Position numbers and translations under genes: made by a program
In this document: one piece after another, positions 1 through 9,299 of the stretch
Layout of the letters: each line of letters begins with the position of its first letter
Position numbering within the stretch: the first letter of the stretch is position 1
Notes under the pieces: generated by a model
Told to the model about the DNA's origin: nothing
What the model saw: the letters and a program-made list of their open reading frames with translations, nothing else
Database searches by the model: none
NCBI GenBank assembly: GCA_002699145.1
Contig: PABK01000007.1
Location: 1-53,801, forward strand
Direction: 5' to 3'
Source of the DNA: Halioglobus sp.
GTDB lineage: Bacteria; Pseudomonadota; Gammaproteobacteria; Pseudomonadales; Halieaceae
Length of the DNA stretch: 53,801 bases

Positions 1-17
1 GAGTCGACCAGGAAAGA

Positions 18-95
18 GAACCTCCCGCGGGGGAAGTGTCCCGGGGAGGGAGTCTGCTTTTCGACCGACCGGGACACTTCCCCCGCGGGAGGTTC
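18..95. repeat. 27-bp perfect inverted repeat
   Basis: Bases 18-44 and 69-95 are exact reverse complements over 27 bp, separated by 24 bp. The arms contain CCTCCCGCGGGGGAAGTGTC and its complement. The structure could form a very stable GC-rich hairpin, but no T-tract follows, so a classical terminator is not clear. It lies next to three direct repeats that share the sequence GGTTCGG, so it may be the end of a larger repeat family extending left of the window. Its function is unknown. Confidence 0.85.
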
Positions 96-216
96 GGTTG
101 GGCCCAAGAACGACCCAAAAAAACCGGCCCTCGTGGAAGGTTCGGCTGGGCCCAAGAACGCCCCAACGTGAGAAGCCTCCCAAGTGGAAGGTTCGGTCAG
201 GCCCAAGAACGACCCC
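87..216 (+). repeat. Three imperfect direct repeats, about 30 bp each
   Basis: Three copies of a unit of the form GGAAGGTTCGG-N3-GGCCCAAGAACG-N-CCC lie at about 87-116, 135-164 and 186-216, spaced 48-50 bp apart. The spacers share AGAAGCCTCC (171-180 and 223-232). Copy 1 overlaps the right arm of the 27-bp inverted repeat. The copies differ at several bases and there are only three, so this is an intergenic tandem-like repeat rather than a CRISPR array. Nothing convincingly coding is seen between base 1 and the end of the alcohol dehydrogenase gene at 297. Confidence 0.75.
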
Positions 217-296
217 AAGGAAGAAGCCTCCTGCGCGAAAGGCTCCGTTGCTGGGGAAACGCCTGGGCCGCCAGGTGGGGACAGCGGGCTGGCCGG

Positions 297-1454
297 CTAC
301 CAGATACGTGTGTACAGCTCGACGATGTCCCGCGCCTCCGGAACCCGCGGGTTGTTGGCCGGCGAACCAGACTCCAGCGCCTGCTGCGCCATAAGCTCCA
401 GCGAGCCGAACCAGTCCGCCTCGGCGATGCCGTAGGCGCGCGGTCCCGGCACCGCGAGGTCGGCGGTGAGGGCGCGCAGGCCGTCTACCAGCTTGCCCAC
501 GGCGACGCTGTCGTCATCGCTGTCCTGGGCAATGCCCATGTAGCGGGCACAGTGGGCGTAGCGCGCCGGCGCCTGCCCCACCGACCAGGCGGTGACCTCC
601 GGCAGCAGCATGGCGTTGCTGAGGCCGTGGGGCACGTGGAAGAGCGCGCCGATGGGCCTGCTCATCCCGTGGATCAGAGTCACCGAGGCATTGGCGAAGG
701 CGATGCCCCCCTGGGTCGCCGCCAGCATCATCGCCTCGCGCGCCGCGCGGTTGTCCGGTTCGTCGCAGGCGCTGCGGATATTGCGGTAGATGGTGCGCAT
801 GGCGGTCAGCGCCACGCTGTCGGTAAACGGGTTGGCGCGGCGGCTGACATAGGCCTCCAGGGCGTGGCAGAGGCTGTCGATGCCCGTGTCGGCGGTGAGC
901 CGGTAGGGCATGCTCAGGGTGAGTTGGTAGTCGACCAGGGCAGCCACGGGCATCAGGCCCAGGCCCATGCAGAGCATTTTCTCCTGCGTCTGCGTATCGG
1001 TGATAACCGCCACCCGTGTCACCTCCGACCCCGTGCCGGCGGTGGTGGGAATGGCCAGTATCGGCAGGCCGCGATCGGTGCGCGCCGGCACCTTGTAATC
1101 GCGCATGACGCCGCCGCCCAGCGCCAGCACCGCCACCGCCTTGGCGGTGTCCATGGAACTGCCGCCGCCCAGCGCCACGACACAGTCGTATTCTCCAGCG
1201 CGCAACACCTCCAGGGCGGCGTAGACGCTGTCGGTGGTCGGGTCGGGCACGCAGTCGGCGAACAGGCCCCAGGCAATGCCGGCGCTGTCCAGCGCCTGCT
1301 GCAGGCGCGCGCAGTAGCCGCACTCGAGCATGAACGGGTCGGTCACCAGCAGCGGCCGCGACAGGGACAGTTGCGCCAGGGCCTGGGGCAGCTCCGCGCT
1401 GGCGCCGGCGCCCACGCGCAGGATGCGCGGCAGGTTGATGTCGGCCGCGGTCAT
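297..1454 (-). CDS. Iron-containing alcohol dehydrogenase
   Basis: This 385-residue protein belongs to the Fe-ADH family (group III), which oxidises alcohols or reduces aldehydes with NAD(P) in the cytoplasm. Visible landmarks are the nucleotide-binding segment GGGSSMDTAK, the family signature AIPTTAGTGSEVT, and the metal-binding stretches GIDSLCHALEAY and HGMSRPIGALFHVPHG, which carry the expected histidines. The ATG at 1454 is preferred because the frame further upstream encodes an arginine- and serine-rich stretch unlike the family, and the resulting length is typical. It is divergent from the DUF924 gene, leaving about 60 bp for both promoters. The substrate cannot be told from sequence. 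Confidence 0.93.
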   Translation of the reverse strand: MTAADINLPRILRVGAGASAELPQALAQLSLSRPLLVTDPFMLECGYCARLQQALDSAGIAWGLFADCVPDPTTDSVYAALEVLRAGEYDCVVALGGGSSMDTAKAVAVLALGGGVMRDYKVPARTDRGLPILAIPTTAGTGSEVTRVAVITDTQTQEKMLCMGLGLMPVAALVDYQLTLSMPYRLTADTGIDSLCHALEAYVSRRANPFTDSVALTAMRTIYRNIRSACDEPDNRAAREAMMLAATQGGIAFANASVTLIHGMSRPIGALFHVPHGLSNAMLLPEVTAWSVGQAPARYAHCARYMGIAQDSDDDSVAVGKLVDGLRALTADLAVPGPRAYGIAEADWFGSLELMAQQALESGSPANNPRVPEARDIVELYTRIW

Positions 1455-1515
1455 CGCGCGCGTGGCGCGGCCTGCGGCCACTGCAGGGTTATCGTGGTCA
1501 TCGACAGTTTCCGCT

Positions 1516-2160
1516 ATGCTGGTCCGGACACGCCGCACCATAGCACAAGCGACGGGGAGACAGGGCCTGGCCGGTGACGACGACATCGAGCGCGTACACG
1601 ACTTCTGGTTCGGCGAACTGGATGCCCGGGGCATGTGCGTCGAGGACCGCCACCGCCTGTGGTTCGGCTCCGACGCGCGCACCGACAGCGAGTGCCGGCG
1701 CCGCTTCGGCGCCGCCCTGGAGCGCGCGCTGGCCGGGGAACTGGATCACTGGGCACGGGACGACCGCGGCCTGGTCGCCCTGATCGTGCTGCTGGACCAG
1801 TTCAGCCGCAATATCCACCGCGGCACCGCGCGCGCCTTCACCGGCGATGCACGCGCCCTGGCACTGGCCAGCGCGGCCATCGACAGCCATCGTCATCTGC
1901 GGCTGCCCGCCATTCACCGCGTATTCACCTACCTGCCGCTGGAGCACGCCGAGGACCTGGCACAGCAGTCGCGCTGCGTGCAGCTGTTCGACGAACTGGC
2001 GGCCGGCGGCGACGCGCAACTGGCGCAGTTTGCGCGCTACGCCCACGCGCATCGGGACGTGATCGAACGCTTCGGCCGCTTTCCCCATCGCAACGCGATC
2101 CTGGGACGCGACTCCAGCGCGCAGGAACGCCACCACCTGGCGACCCACGGCGGCTTCTAG
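1516..2160 (+). CDS. DUF924 family protein
   Basis: The 214-residue product has the DUF924 hallmarks: an N-terminal VHDFWFG motif, a central [17 protein letters not shown] segment, [11 protein letters not shown], and a C-terminal [14 protein letters not shown]. These helical, TPR-like bacterial proteins have no firmly established biochemical role. The first in-frame ATG near the conserved region is at 1516 and gives about 25 extra residues ahead of the conserved start, so the true start may be a little later. The stop overlaps the stop of the convergent Nudix gene by 4 bp. Confidence 0.88.
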   Translation: MLVRTRRTIAQATGRQGLAGDDDIERVHDFWFGELDARGMCVEDRHRLWFGSDARTDSECRRRFGAALERALAGELDHWARDDRGLVALIVLLDQFSRNIHRGTARAFTGDARALALASAAIDSHRHLRLPAIHRVFTYLPLEHAEDLAQQSRCVQLFDELAAGGDAQLAQFARYAHAHRDVIERFGRFPHRNAILGRDSSAQERHHLATHGGF

Positions 2161-2735
2161 GTCCGCGATACCGGCCGCAGGTCGTAGCGGTCCTCGGTCA
2201 TCTCCGCGTGCCACACGTCGAAGCGGCCGCTGTCCAGGTCGTCGTAGGCCTGCAGGATGGAGTCGTTGACCTGCGGGTAGGCCACCTCGTCCCAGGGACA
2301 TTCCTCGCGGGTGAAAAAACGGCAGTCCATGGATTCGACACCCGGGTCACAGGACATGTCCGCCACTGTCGCGCGGAAACCCATATACACCTGGTTGATG
2401 AAAGTGATCGTGCCGGCCATGTACAGCTGCAGTCGCGCCGGCGGCAGGACGATGCCGGTCTCCTCGCGCAGTTCGCGGGCGGCGCCCTCGGCCAGGGTCT
2501 CGCCGTTCTCCAGGAAGCCACCGGGGATGGCCCACTTGCCGCGCTGGGGCTGCAGCCCACGCTGCACCCACAGCAGGCGCCGCCCATGGGCGATGAAGCT
2601 GGTCACCACGATCATGGGAAACGCGTGCCGGGGGGCGGCGCAGCGCGGGCAAAAGCGGTGTTTGCGCGTGTCGCCGCCGACCCGGTGGCGCAGCAGCGGG
2701 CCGCCGCACTCGAAACAGAAAACAGGGTCGGGCAA
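2157..2735 (-). CDS. Nudix hydrolase with N-terminal zinc ribbon
   Basis: The 192-residue protein begins with a four-cysteine zinc ribbon (CFECGG and CPRC, about residues 7-32). A Nudix domain follows, with an intact box: [20 protein letters not shown], then TG and a hydrophobic residue, matching G-x5-E-x7-REUxEExGU. Enzymes of this layout hydrolyse nucleoside diphosphate derivatives, including NADH in NudC-like proteins, but this protein is shorter than NudC and its substrate is uncertain. It is convergent with the DUF924 gene, and its 5' end faces the cinA gene across about 120 bp. Confidence 0.92.
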   Translation of the reverse strand: MPDPVFCFECGGPLLRHRVGGDTRKHRFCPRCAAPRHAFPMIVVTSFIAHGRRLLWVQRGLQPQRGKWAIPGGFLENGETLAEGAARELREETGIVLPPARLQLYMAGTITFINQVYMGFRATVADMSCDPGVESMDCRFFTREECPWDEVAYPQVNDSILQAYDDLDSGRFDVWHAEMTEDRYDLRPVSRT

Positions 2736-2854
2736 TGCGCTGTCCTCGGCTCGGGGAGGCGCCGGCAGGGGACGCCCGGTATCCCGGGCACGATAGCACT
2801 TTGCCTTGCCAAAAGCATTGGCGCTATGCTGGCGGCCCTGACAGGGGAACGACC

Positions 2855-4147
2855 ATGCAAGCGAACGGCCTGATCGTACAACTGCTGCTCACCGGCAACG
2901 AGATCATGAGCGGCGACACCATCGATTCCAACTCCGCACTGATCGCCAGGCGCCTGGACGAACTCGCCGTCCCGGTCCTGCGCAAGGTCACCGTGGGCGA
3001 CGATGTCGCGCTGTTGCGTCGCGAACTGGCCGCGATGGCCGCCGACGCCGACCTGGTGATCGTCAACGGCGGGCTCGGGCCGACCGTCGACGACCTGACC
3101 GCGGAAGTGCTGGCGGCCGTGGCCGGCGTGCCGCTGCAGGAACACCCGCAGGCGCTGGAACACCTGCGGCAATGGTGCGGCCGACGCAACCTGCAACTCA
3201 ACGCGGCCAATCGCAAGCAGGCCATGCTGCCGGCGGGGTGCGACATTGTCGACAATCCGATCGGCAGCGCCGTGGGCTTCGCCATGCGCGTCGGCGACTG
3301 CCGCGTCATTTGCACGCCGGGCGTTCCCGGCGAACTGGCGGCGATGCTCGATGACATCGTCGCCGAACTTGCCACCGGCTTGCCTGGCGCCGGACGGTCC
3401 CATGTACTGCGCCTGCAGACCTTCGGCCTGGGAGAGTCGACGGCGCAGCAAATGATATCCGATGCCTGCGACAGCTGGCCGGACGAGGTCGAACTGGGCT
3501 TTCGCGCCGGCGCACCGCAGATGGAAATCAAGTTGACCGTGCGCGGCGAGGACGACCTGCCGGCGCGACAACAGTGCCGCGAGCAACTGCAGGCCCTGTT
3601 CGGCGACCACATTATCGGCGAGGGCGACACCGGCCTGGCGCAGGCGGTGCTGCAATTGCTGCGCGACAGGGGCGCCACCCTGACCACCGCCGAATCCTGT
3701 ACCGGTGGCCTGATCGCCTCCATGCTGACCGCGGTGCCCGGCTCCTCCGACGCCTTCCACGCCGGCTTCGTCACCTACGACAACGCCATCAAGGCGTCCG
3801 TGCTGGGTGTCAGTGAGCAAAGCCTGGCGACGGCCGGCGCGGTCAGCGAAGAGGTGGTGCTGCAGATGGCGCGCGGCGCCCTGCAGCGCGCCGGGGCAGA
3901 CTACGCTATTGCCGTGTCCGGCATCGCCGGGCCCGACGGCGGCAGCCCCGACAAACCGGTGGGCACCGTGTGGCTGGCCTGGGGCAACGCCGCGCGCATG
4001 CGCACGCGTTGCCTGCACTGGCCGGTGGAGCGCACCCTGTTCCAGACCATGATCGCCGCCGCCGGCCTGGACATGATCCGGCGGCAGTTGCTGGACATCG
4101 AGGAGGAGCCGCGCTACTTCGCCCAACGCGCCGCGCGCGGGGGCTGA
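2855..4147 (+). CDS. cinA: CinA-type protein (nicotinamide-nucleotide amidase)
   Basis: The 430-residue protein has the two CinA domains. The N-terminal molybdopterin-binding-like (MoCF) domain shows [16 protein letters not shown] and [15 protein letters not shown]. The C-terminal PncC-type deamidase domain shows [15 protein letters not shown] and [19 protein letters not shown]. PncC domains convert nicotinamide mononucleotide to nicotinate mononucleotide in pyridine nucleotide salvage, and full-length CinA is also linked to ADP-ribose pyrophosphatase activity in some bacteria. The ATG at 2855 follows a purine-rich AGGGGAA ribosome-binding site. The C-terminal Arg/Gly tail is short and unremarkable. 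Confidence 0.95.
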   Translation: MQANGLIVQLLLTGNEIMSGDTIDSNSALIARRLDELAVPVLRKVTVGDDVALLRRELAAMAADADLVIVNGGLGPTVDDLTAEVLAAVAGVPLQEHPQALEHLRQWCGRRNLQLNAANRKQAMLPAGCDIVDNPIGSAVGFAMRVGDCRVICTPGVPGELAAMLDDIVAELATGLPGAGRSHVLRLQTFGLGESTAQQMISDACDSWPDEVELGFRAGAPQMEIKLTVRGEDDLPARQQCREQLQALFGDHIIGEGDTGLAQAVLQLLRDRGATLTTAESCTGGLIASMLTAVPGSSDAFHAGFVTYDNAIKASVLGVSEQSLATAGAVSEEVVLQMARGALQRAGADYAIAVSGIAGPDGGSPDKPVGTVWLAWGNAARMRTRCLHWPVERTLFQTMIAAAGLDMIRRQLLDIEEEPRYFAQRAARGG

Positions 4148-4163
4148 GCGCGCAGCTCAGGGC

Positions 4164-4802
4164 TCAGGGCTGCAGGCGTTCCAGGCGCCACGCCCCATCC
4201 GCCGCGGCTGTGTAGACGAAGCGGTCGTGCAGGCGGTGTGCCCCGCCCTGCCAGAACTCCACCCGCTGCGGCAGCACGCGGTAACCGCCCCAGAACGGCG
4301 GCACGGGTATGTCGCCGTCGGCGAAACGCGCCGCGATCTCCGCGGCCTGCTGTTGCAGTGCGGCGCGATCCTGTACCGGGCGGCTCTGCCGCGACGCCCA
4401 GGCGGCCACCTGGCTCTCGCGCGGTCGCGAGGCGAAGTAGGCGGCGCTCTGTGCGCGCCCGAGCTGCTGCGCCGTGCCGCTGACAATTACCTGGCGGTCC
4501 AGCGCGTTCCAGGGGAAGAGCAGGGACACCTGCGGGTGCGCGGCGATGGCGCGCCCCTTGTTGCTGTCGTGGTTGGTGTAGAAGGTAAACCCGTTGTCGT
4601 GCATGCCCTTGAACAGCACGATGCGCTGCCCGGGCAGGCCCTGCTCGTCCACGGTGGCCAGCACCATCGCCGTGGGGTCGACCAGCCCGGATTCCGCTGC
4701 CTGCCGCAGCCAGGTATCGAACTGGCGCAGCGGGCAGGCGTCCAGGCCGTCGCGGCGCAGCCCGCCGGCGGTGTACTCGCGGCGAAAATCCTCGTAGCGC
4801 AA
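4164..4802 (-). CDS. pdxH: Pyridoxamine 5'-phosphate oxidase
   Basis: This 212-residue, full-length PdxH homologue is an FMN enzyme that oxidises pyridoxamine or pyridoxine 5'-phosphate to pyridoxal 5'-phosphate. Recognisable segments are REYTAGGL near the N-terminus, AMVLATVDEQGLPGQRIVL, FYTNHDSNKG, the FMN-binding SRPRESQVAAWASRQS, and the C-terminal signature PPFWGGYRVLPQRVEFWQG followed by RLHDR. It is convergent with cinA, with 16 bp between the stops. The upstream 186 bp to the next gene hold no clear feature. Confidence 0.96.
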   Translation of the reverse strand: MRYEDFRREYTAGGLRRDGLDACPLRQFDTWLRQAAESGLVDPTAMVLATVDEQGLPGQRIVLFKGMHDNGFTFYTNHDSNKGRAIAAHPQVSLLFPWNALDRQVIVSGTAQQLGRAQSAAYFASRPRESQVAAWASRQSRPVQDRAALQQQAAEIAARFADGDIPVPPFWGGYRVLPQRVEFWQGGAHRLHDRFVYTAAADGAWRLERLQP

Positions 4803-4988
4803 AGGGGACCCCGGTTGATATCTGCTAGGCTGTGGCCCGCCAATATAACGGGCGCATCCGGCAGAGGCAAAAGCTGACCCCGAGGGAGGCTCTACCCGAC
4901 ATCCGCGAAGGCAGCGCGCACGGGAGCGCGTGCTGCTGGGGGCCAGGGCTGGTTCATGTGGCGCGATCCGCGCTGACCCTTTGAGCTG

Positions 4989-5288
4989 TCAGTCTGCGGT
5001 AGAGGGATAGACCGGCGCGCGACGCGCCATTGCCGGAATCTGCGGAAAGGGAAAAAACGCGCGCCAGTGCGCGCCGAAATCGGCGCTGATGTCGCGGCCG
5101 AAGGCCTGGCGGTAACAGCGCTCCATGACTGCGAACATTTGCGCCTCACTGGCCGCATCGAGCAACAGCGCCGCCTCCATCATGCCTTCCGCGCGCAGGC
5201 GCTGGCCTGGCGGCAGGTCCTGGCCCGCCGCCAGTGCGTCGAACATCGCCTGCCAGCGCCGCTGTAGTTCCGCCATCAGGGTGTGCAT
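4989..5288 (-). CDS. Hypothetical small protein, 99 aa
   Basis: I do not recognise this protein. It is predicted to be mostly helical, with alanine- and glutamine-rich segments (AELQRRWQAMFDALAAG, AALLLDAASEAQMFAVMERC), and has no signal peptide or membrane segment. It sits alone between pdxH (same strand) and the divergent gamma-glutamyltransferase gene. The amphipathic composition and compact spacing suggest a real gene, but high-GC DNA readily makes spurious frames. Confidence 0.55.
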   Translation of the reverse strand: MHTLMAELQRRWQAMFDALAAGQDLPPGQRLRAEGMMEAALLLDAASEAQMFAVMERCYRQAFGRDISADFGAHWRAFFPFPQIPAMARRAPVYPSTAD

Positions 5289-5378
5289 GCTACTCGCCTC
5301 CGTCGCCGCGGGCTGCAGAGTATGCGCCGACAGGCAAAACAGTTAAAGTCTGCAGCATCTCCCTGCCGGACCAACCCT

Positions 5379-7124
5379 ATGTGTAGCGCCCGCATCGCCC
5401 CGTTCGTACTGCTGCTGATCGTCGCTGTCTGCCCCCTGCCCCGGGCCTGGGCGCAGCCACCTGCGGAGGCCGCGCCGATCATCGATTACCGCCAGCGCTT
5501 CGTCCCTGTCGCAGGGCGACAGGGCATGGTAGTGGGGCCGGAGAAGCTCGCCACCGAGATCGGCCTGCAGGTGCTGCGCGAGGGCGGCAACGCGGTCGAC
5601 GCGGCGGTGGCCACGGGCTTCGCACTGGCGGTGACCTACCCGCGGGCGGGCAACCTGGGCGGCGGCGGGTTCATGCTGATTCACCGCGCCGGAGACGCAC
5701 GACAGACCTTCATCGACTACCGCGAGATGGCGCCGGCGACCGCCGCGCAGGACCTGTTTATCGACGAGTCGGGCAAGGTCGACAAGCTGCGCGAGTACTT
5801 CAGCCACCAGTCCGCCGGCGTGCCCGGCACCGTGGCGGGCCTGCTCTACGCCCTGGAGAAATACGGCACGATCAGCCGCGAGCGCGCGCTGGCGCCGGCC
5901 ATCGCCCTGGCCCGCGACGGTATCGAGGTGTCCTTCGCGCTGCATTTCGAACTCGCCGCGCGCGCGCACCAGCTGCGCCGCAACGCCGAAGCCGCGCGCC
6001 TGTTCCTGGATGAGGACGGTAACGCCAGGGCGATGGGCAGCAGCTGGCGCCAGCAGGACCTGGCCTGGACGCTGGAACAGATCGCGCGCAAGGGGCGCGC
6101 GGGTTTCTACGCCGGCGAGGTGGCGCGGCGCATCGACAGTGAAATGCGCCGCGGCGGCGGGCTGATCACCGCGGCGGACCTGGCCGCCTACGAGGTGGTG
6201 GAACGCGAACCGGTGCGCGGCCGCTACCGCGGGTTCGAGGTGGTCTCCGCCCCGCCGCCCTCCTCCGGTGGTATCCACATCGTACAGATGCTGAACATCC
6301 TGGAGGGCTTCGACCTGGCCGCCATGGGGCACAACTCCGCCGCCTACCTGCACCACCTGGCGGAGAGCATGAAGCTCGCCTACGCCGACCGCAGCCGCTA
6401 CCTGGGCGACCCGGATTTCGTCGACGTGCCCACGGCGCAACTGACCGACAAGGCCTACGCGGCGCGCCAGCGCGCCCTGATCCGCCCCGACCGCGCCACC
6501 CCGGCCGTGCAGATCGCACCGGGCAGGCTGCTGGGCGGCGAGAGCACCGACACCACCCACTACACGGTGGCGGACCGCTTCGGCAACGTGGTCAGCAACA
6601 CCTACACGCTGAACTTCAGCTTTGGCTCACACATCGCCGTGCCCGGCACCGGCATGCTGCTCAACAACGAGATGGCGGACTTCGCTGCGCAGCCGGGCCA
6701 GGCCAATGCCTTCGGCCTGGTGCAGGGCGAGGCCAACCGCATCGAGCCGCGCAAACGGCCCCTGTCGTCCATGAGCCCGACCATCGTCTTGCGCGACGGC
6801 CGCCCTTGGCTGGCCACCGGCAGCCCCGGCGGCAGCGTGATCATCAACACCGTGCTGCAAACCGTGCTCAACGCGGCGGATTTCGACATGAATATCGCCG
6901 CCGCGGCGGCCGCGCCGCGAGTGCATCACCAGTGGCAACCGGACACGTTGCGCGTGGAGGAAGGAGTCAGTGTCGATACGCTGGCGCTGCTGCGCGCCAT
7001 GGGTCACCCGGTCGAGGTGGCGCAGCGCACCCAGGGGCGCACCAACTCGATCATGCTGCGCGACGGCTGGCTGCTCGGCGCCACTGACGCGCGCCGGCCG
7101 GGAGGGGCGGTGGCCACCTACTGA
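5379..7124 (+). CDS. ggt: Gamma-glutamyltransferase (glutathione hydrolase)
   Basis: The 581-residue precursor starts with a signal peptide (residues 1 to about 25, ending AWAQ), so it is exported. The GGT fold follows, with GGNAVDAAVATGFAL, GNLGGGGFMLIH and YREMAPATA. The autoprocessing site is ESTDTTHYTVAD, in which Thr392 should become the N-terminal nucleophile of the small subunit. The small subunit contains YTLNFSFGS, PGTGMLLNNEMADF and the GSPGGSVIINTVLQ motif. The enzyme hydrolyses or transfers the gamma-glutamyl group of glutathione in the periplasm. The ATG at 5379 immediately precedes the signal peptide, so the longer upstream frame is unlikely to be translated. Confidence 0.96.
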   Translation: MCSARIAPFVLLLIVAVCPLPRAWAQPPAEAAPIIDYRQRFVPVAGRQGMVVGPEKLATEIGLQVLREGGNAVDAAVATGFALAVTYPRAGNLGGGGFMLIHRAGDARQTFIDYREMAPATAAQDLFIDESGKVDKLREYFSHQSAGVPGTVAGLLYALEKYGTISRERALAPAIALARDGIEVSFALHFELAARAHQLRRNAEAARLFLDEDGNARAMGSSWRQQDLAWTLEQIARKGRAGFYAGEVARRIDSEMRRGGGLITAADLAAYEVVEREPVRGRYRGFEVVSAPPPSSGGIHIVQMLNILEGFDLAAMGHNSAAYLHHLAESMKLAYADRSRYLGDPDFVDVPTAQLTDKAYAARQRALIRPDRATPAVQIAPGRLLGGESTDTTHYTVADRFGNVVSNTYTLNFSFGSHIAVPGTGMLLNNEMADFAAQPGQANAFGLVQGEANRIEPRKRPLSSMSPTIVLRDGRPWLATGSPGGSVIINTVLQTVLNAADFDMNIAAAAAAPRVHHQWQPDTLRVEEGVSVDTLALLRAMGHPVEVAQRTQGRTNSIMLRDGWLLGATDARRPGGAVATY

Positions 7125-7138
7125 GCGCCCCGGCAGGG

Positions 7139-7933
7139 CTATTTCTTGCGCGGCAGGCGCGCCTTGGCGGTCTGGCGACTGATCGCCACCAGGTTACCGG
7201 CGCTGTCCCAGATTTCACCGTCCTCTTCGACCACGCCGCGGGTGAGATGACGGCAGGACACGCGAGCCAGCAGGGGGCCCGGCGCCGGTCGCGCGCGCAC
7301 CTGCACGGTAATCTCCACCGTCGGCACCCAGCCCACCGGGCCGAGCACGGTGAACACCGGCGGCGGCATGGCGTCGGCGAACATCAGCAGGGACAGGGCA
7401 TCGGCATCGGCGCCGTCGCCGTGGGCGAGCCAGCCGAGAAACTCGCCGCTGCCGTCGGCGCGCCGCTCGGTGAACACCTGCCGCCCCGAGACCAGGCGCA
7501 GTTCGGCCAGCTTGCGGAATTCCAGGCCCTTTTGCGGCGATGCCTCGCACGCGTCCCAGGGCGGGCAGGCGGGCCGCTGCACCGCAGTCCAGTTCTCCCC
7601 CTGCAGCGCGTCCAGGTCAGTGTAGGCGGCGGTCACCTTTACCTTGAGTTCACCGGACTGGTACAGGCCCGCCTCGGCGAAGCTGGTGCTGCCGCCGACG
7701 CGCAGGACCTCGATACGGCACTCGATGGGCCCAAGGTCCGCGGGGGCGAGGAAAAACGCATTGACGCTGAGCGGATCCGCATGCGGCAGCGCCTGGCCCA
7801 GCGCACGGCCGGCAATGGCCAGCAGGTAGCCGCCGTTGGGTACGCTGCCGACCCGCCAGCCCTCGGCCACCTCGCCGCGGTACAGGTTGTCCTGCACCCG
7901 CTCAACCGCCGTATCACTGTCAAATTGACCCAT
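7139..7933 (-). CDS. Acyl-CoA thioesterase, TesB-like double hot-dog
   Basis: The 264-residue protein resembles the thioesterase-like superfamily with two hot-dog repeats. The first half has GWRVGSVPNGGYLLAIAGRA and the second half FADAMPPPVFTVLGP and PTVEITVQVRA, ending with the typical EEDGEIWDSAGNLVAISRQ strand pair. Such enzymes hydrolyse acyl-CoA in fatty-acid turnover; chain-length preference cannot be judged. The ATG at 7933 starts directly before the conserved region. It is convergent with ggt and divergent from the large cluster that begins at 8091. Confidence 0.85.
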   Translation of the reverse strand: MGQFDSDTAVERVQDNLYRGEVAEGWRVGSVPNGGYLLAIAGRALGQALPHADPLSVNAFFLAPADLGPIECRIEVLRVGGSTSFAEAGLYQSGELKVKVTAAYTDLDALQGENWTAVQRPACPPWDACEASPQKGLEFRKLAELRLVSGRQVFTERRADGSGEFLGWLAHGDGADADALSLLMFADAMPPPVFTVLGPVGWVPTVEITVQVRARPAPGPLLARVSCRHLTRGVVEEDGEIWDSAGNLVAISRQTAKARLPRKK

Positions 7934-7999
7934 ATCACTTCTCTGGTTGCACCCGCGTCCGCGCGGCCTATCGTCGACCGGATTTTGCCCGGCCGTATT

Positions 8000-8029
8000 T
8001 TGTCTGCCGGGCGCGGGAATGTATATACT
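8000..8029 (+). promoter_or_regulatory. Predicted sigma-70 promoter for the 13-gene cluster
   Basis: TTGTCT (8000-8005) and TATACT (8024-8029), separated by 18 bp, form a good sigma-70-like promoter in the 157-bp divergent region ahead of the first cluster gene. The predicted transcript would start near 8036, giving a leader of about 55 bases. No clear operator palindrome is seen. No equally good promoter was noticed between the genes downstream, which supports one long transcript. Confidence 0.55.
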
Positions 8030-8090
8030 CTGCAGGAGACCGAACGGCCGCGCCCCGGGCGTCATAACCTCGGGGCCGGAGACGCGCACG

Positions 8091-9299
8091 ATGAACCGAT
8101 TACCGCTACTGCCAGCCCTGGCCCTGTCACTGTTGCCCGCCAGCGCGACGGCCGCCGCTGTAGCACCCGGCGACGAGCAGGCGCAGGCGTCGGCCAGCGC
8201 GCGCTCCTACGAACTGGCCATCGAGTCCATCGAGGCCATGCAGGGCGCCTACGGCGCCGACCTGGCCGAACCACTGCTGGGGCTGGGCAAGACGCTGCAA
8301 TCCCAGGGCAGGCACGAGGAGGCGCTGCGGCTGTTCAAGCGCGGCGTGCACCTGGCGCGCATCAACGACGGATTGTACAGCAAGCAGCAGATACCGTTGC
8401 TGCAGGGCGAGATCGCCAGCCACGTGGCGCGCGGCGACTACGCGCTGGCGGACGAGCGGCAACGCTACCTGTACCGGGTACAGCTGCGCAGCGTTGACAG
8501 TGGCGAGGCGCGCACCCAGGCGTTCATGCAACAGGCCGCGTGGCAGTACGAGGCCTACCGGCTCGGCCTCGGGCCGCAGGGCTACGCGCGCCTGATGAAC
8601 ATGTGGGACCTTTACCGGCAGGCGCTGAACGAGGTGATCGCACGCGAGGGCGAGACCTCGCCCGGGTTGCTGCCGCCCCTGTACGGCATGCTGCAGACAC
8701 AGTACCTGATCTCCGGCTACCAGTGGGGTGACGGCGCGACCATTGGCGACGACGTACGCGCGCGCCAGGACCTGTACCGCTTCAGCGCCTACCAGGCGCA
8801 GAGCTACGAGAAGGGCAACGCGGTGCTCGCCGCCATCCTCAGCGTCGAGCGCGAACAGGGCAGCACGCACGAGCACAGGCTGGCGGCGGCACGGGCGCTG
8901 GCCATGCTCGGCGACTGGCACCTGTATCACGAACAGCGCACACAGGCCTGGCAGGCCTACACCCAGGCGCTGCAGGAACTTGACGCGCTGGGCGATGCCA
9001 AAGCAGAGGTGGCGGCGCTGTTTGCCGACCCCAGGCCCTTGCCGGACCTGGAGGGCCTGCGGCCGCTGCCGCCCGTGGTTGACGCACAGGCCAACCCGGG
9101 TGCGGTGCTGCTAGAATTCGGGGTGAGCGAGAGCGGGCGCGTCTATGACCTGGAGCGTCTGGACGACAACGAGGCGTTGGACGGCCGGGCCAACCGCCTC
9201 ATGCGCGCGCTGCGTAAAACGAAATTCCGGCCGAGATTCGAGGCGGGCCAGTCTGTTGCAACCGAGAATATTATCAGGGCCTTTGACCTGCAGTCGTGA
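8091..9299 (+). CDS. Exported TPR-like protein with TonB-C-like C-terminus
   Basis: The 402-residue protein has a cleavable signal peptide (residues 1 to about 22, ending ATAAA). Helical TPR-like repeats follow, such as GLGKTLQSQGRHEEALRLF. The last about 65 residues read like a TonB C-terminal domain: VLLEFGVSESGRVYDLERL, then RLMRALRKTKFRPRF, matching the family pattern of a GRV turn and an R-x-W/F-RP strand. It is the first gene of the cluster and probably acts in the periplasm as a scaffold. Next to a channel of the ExbB/TolQ type, the TonB-like end suggests coupling to an energised inner-membrane complex. That coupling is inference. Confidence 0.78.
   Translation: MNRLPLLPALALSLLPASATAAAVAPGDEQAQASASARSYELAIESIEAMQGAYGADLAEPLLGLGKTLQSQGRHEEALRLFKRGVHLARINDGLYSKQQIPLLQGEIASHVARGDYALADERQRYLYRVQLRSVDSGEARTQAFMQQAAWQYEAYRLGLGPQGYARLMNMWDLYRQALNEVIAREGETSPGLLPPLYGMLQTQYLISGYQWGDGATIGDDVRARQDLYRFSAYQAQSYEKGNAVLAAILSVEREQGSTHEHRLAAARALAMLGDWHLYHEQRTQAWQAYTQALQELDALGDAKAEVAALFADPRPLPDLEGLRPLPPVVDAQANPGAVLLEFGVSESGRVYDLERLDDNEALDGRANRLMRALRKTKFRPRFEAGQSVATENIIRAFDLQS

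Noticed and set aside
87-216. CRISPR array at the left edge
   Set aside because: There are only three copies, with imperfect repeats, related spacers and no cas gene nearby.
2612-4126. Long open frame (504 codons) on the minus strand opposite cinA
   Set aside because: It has no recognisable domain, is rich in Gly/His/Arg/Gln, and covers a clear cinA gene. Such frames are expected in high-GC DNA.
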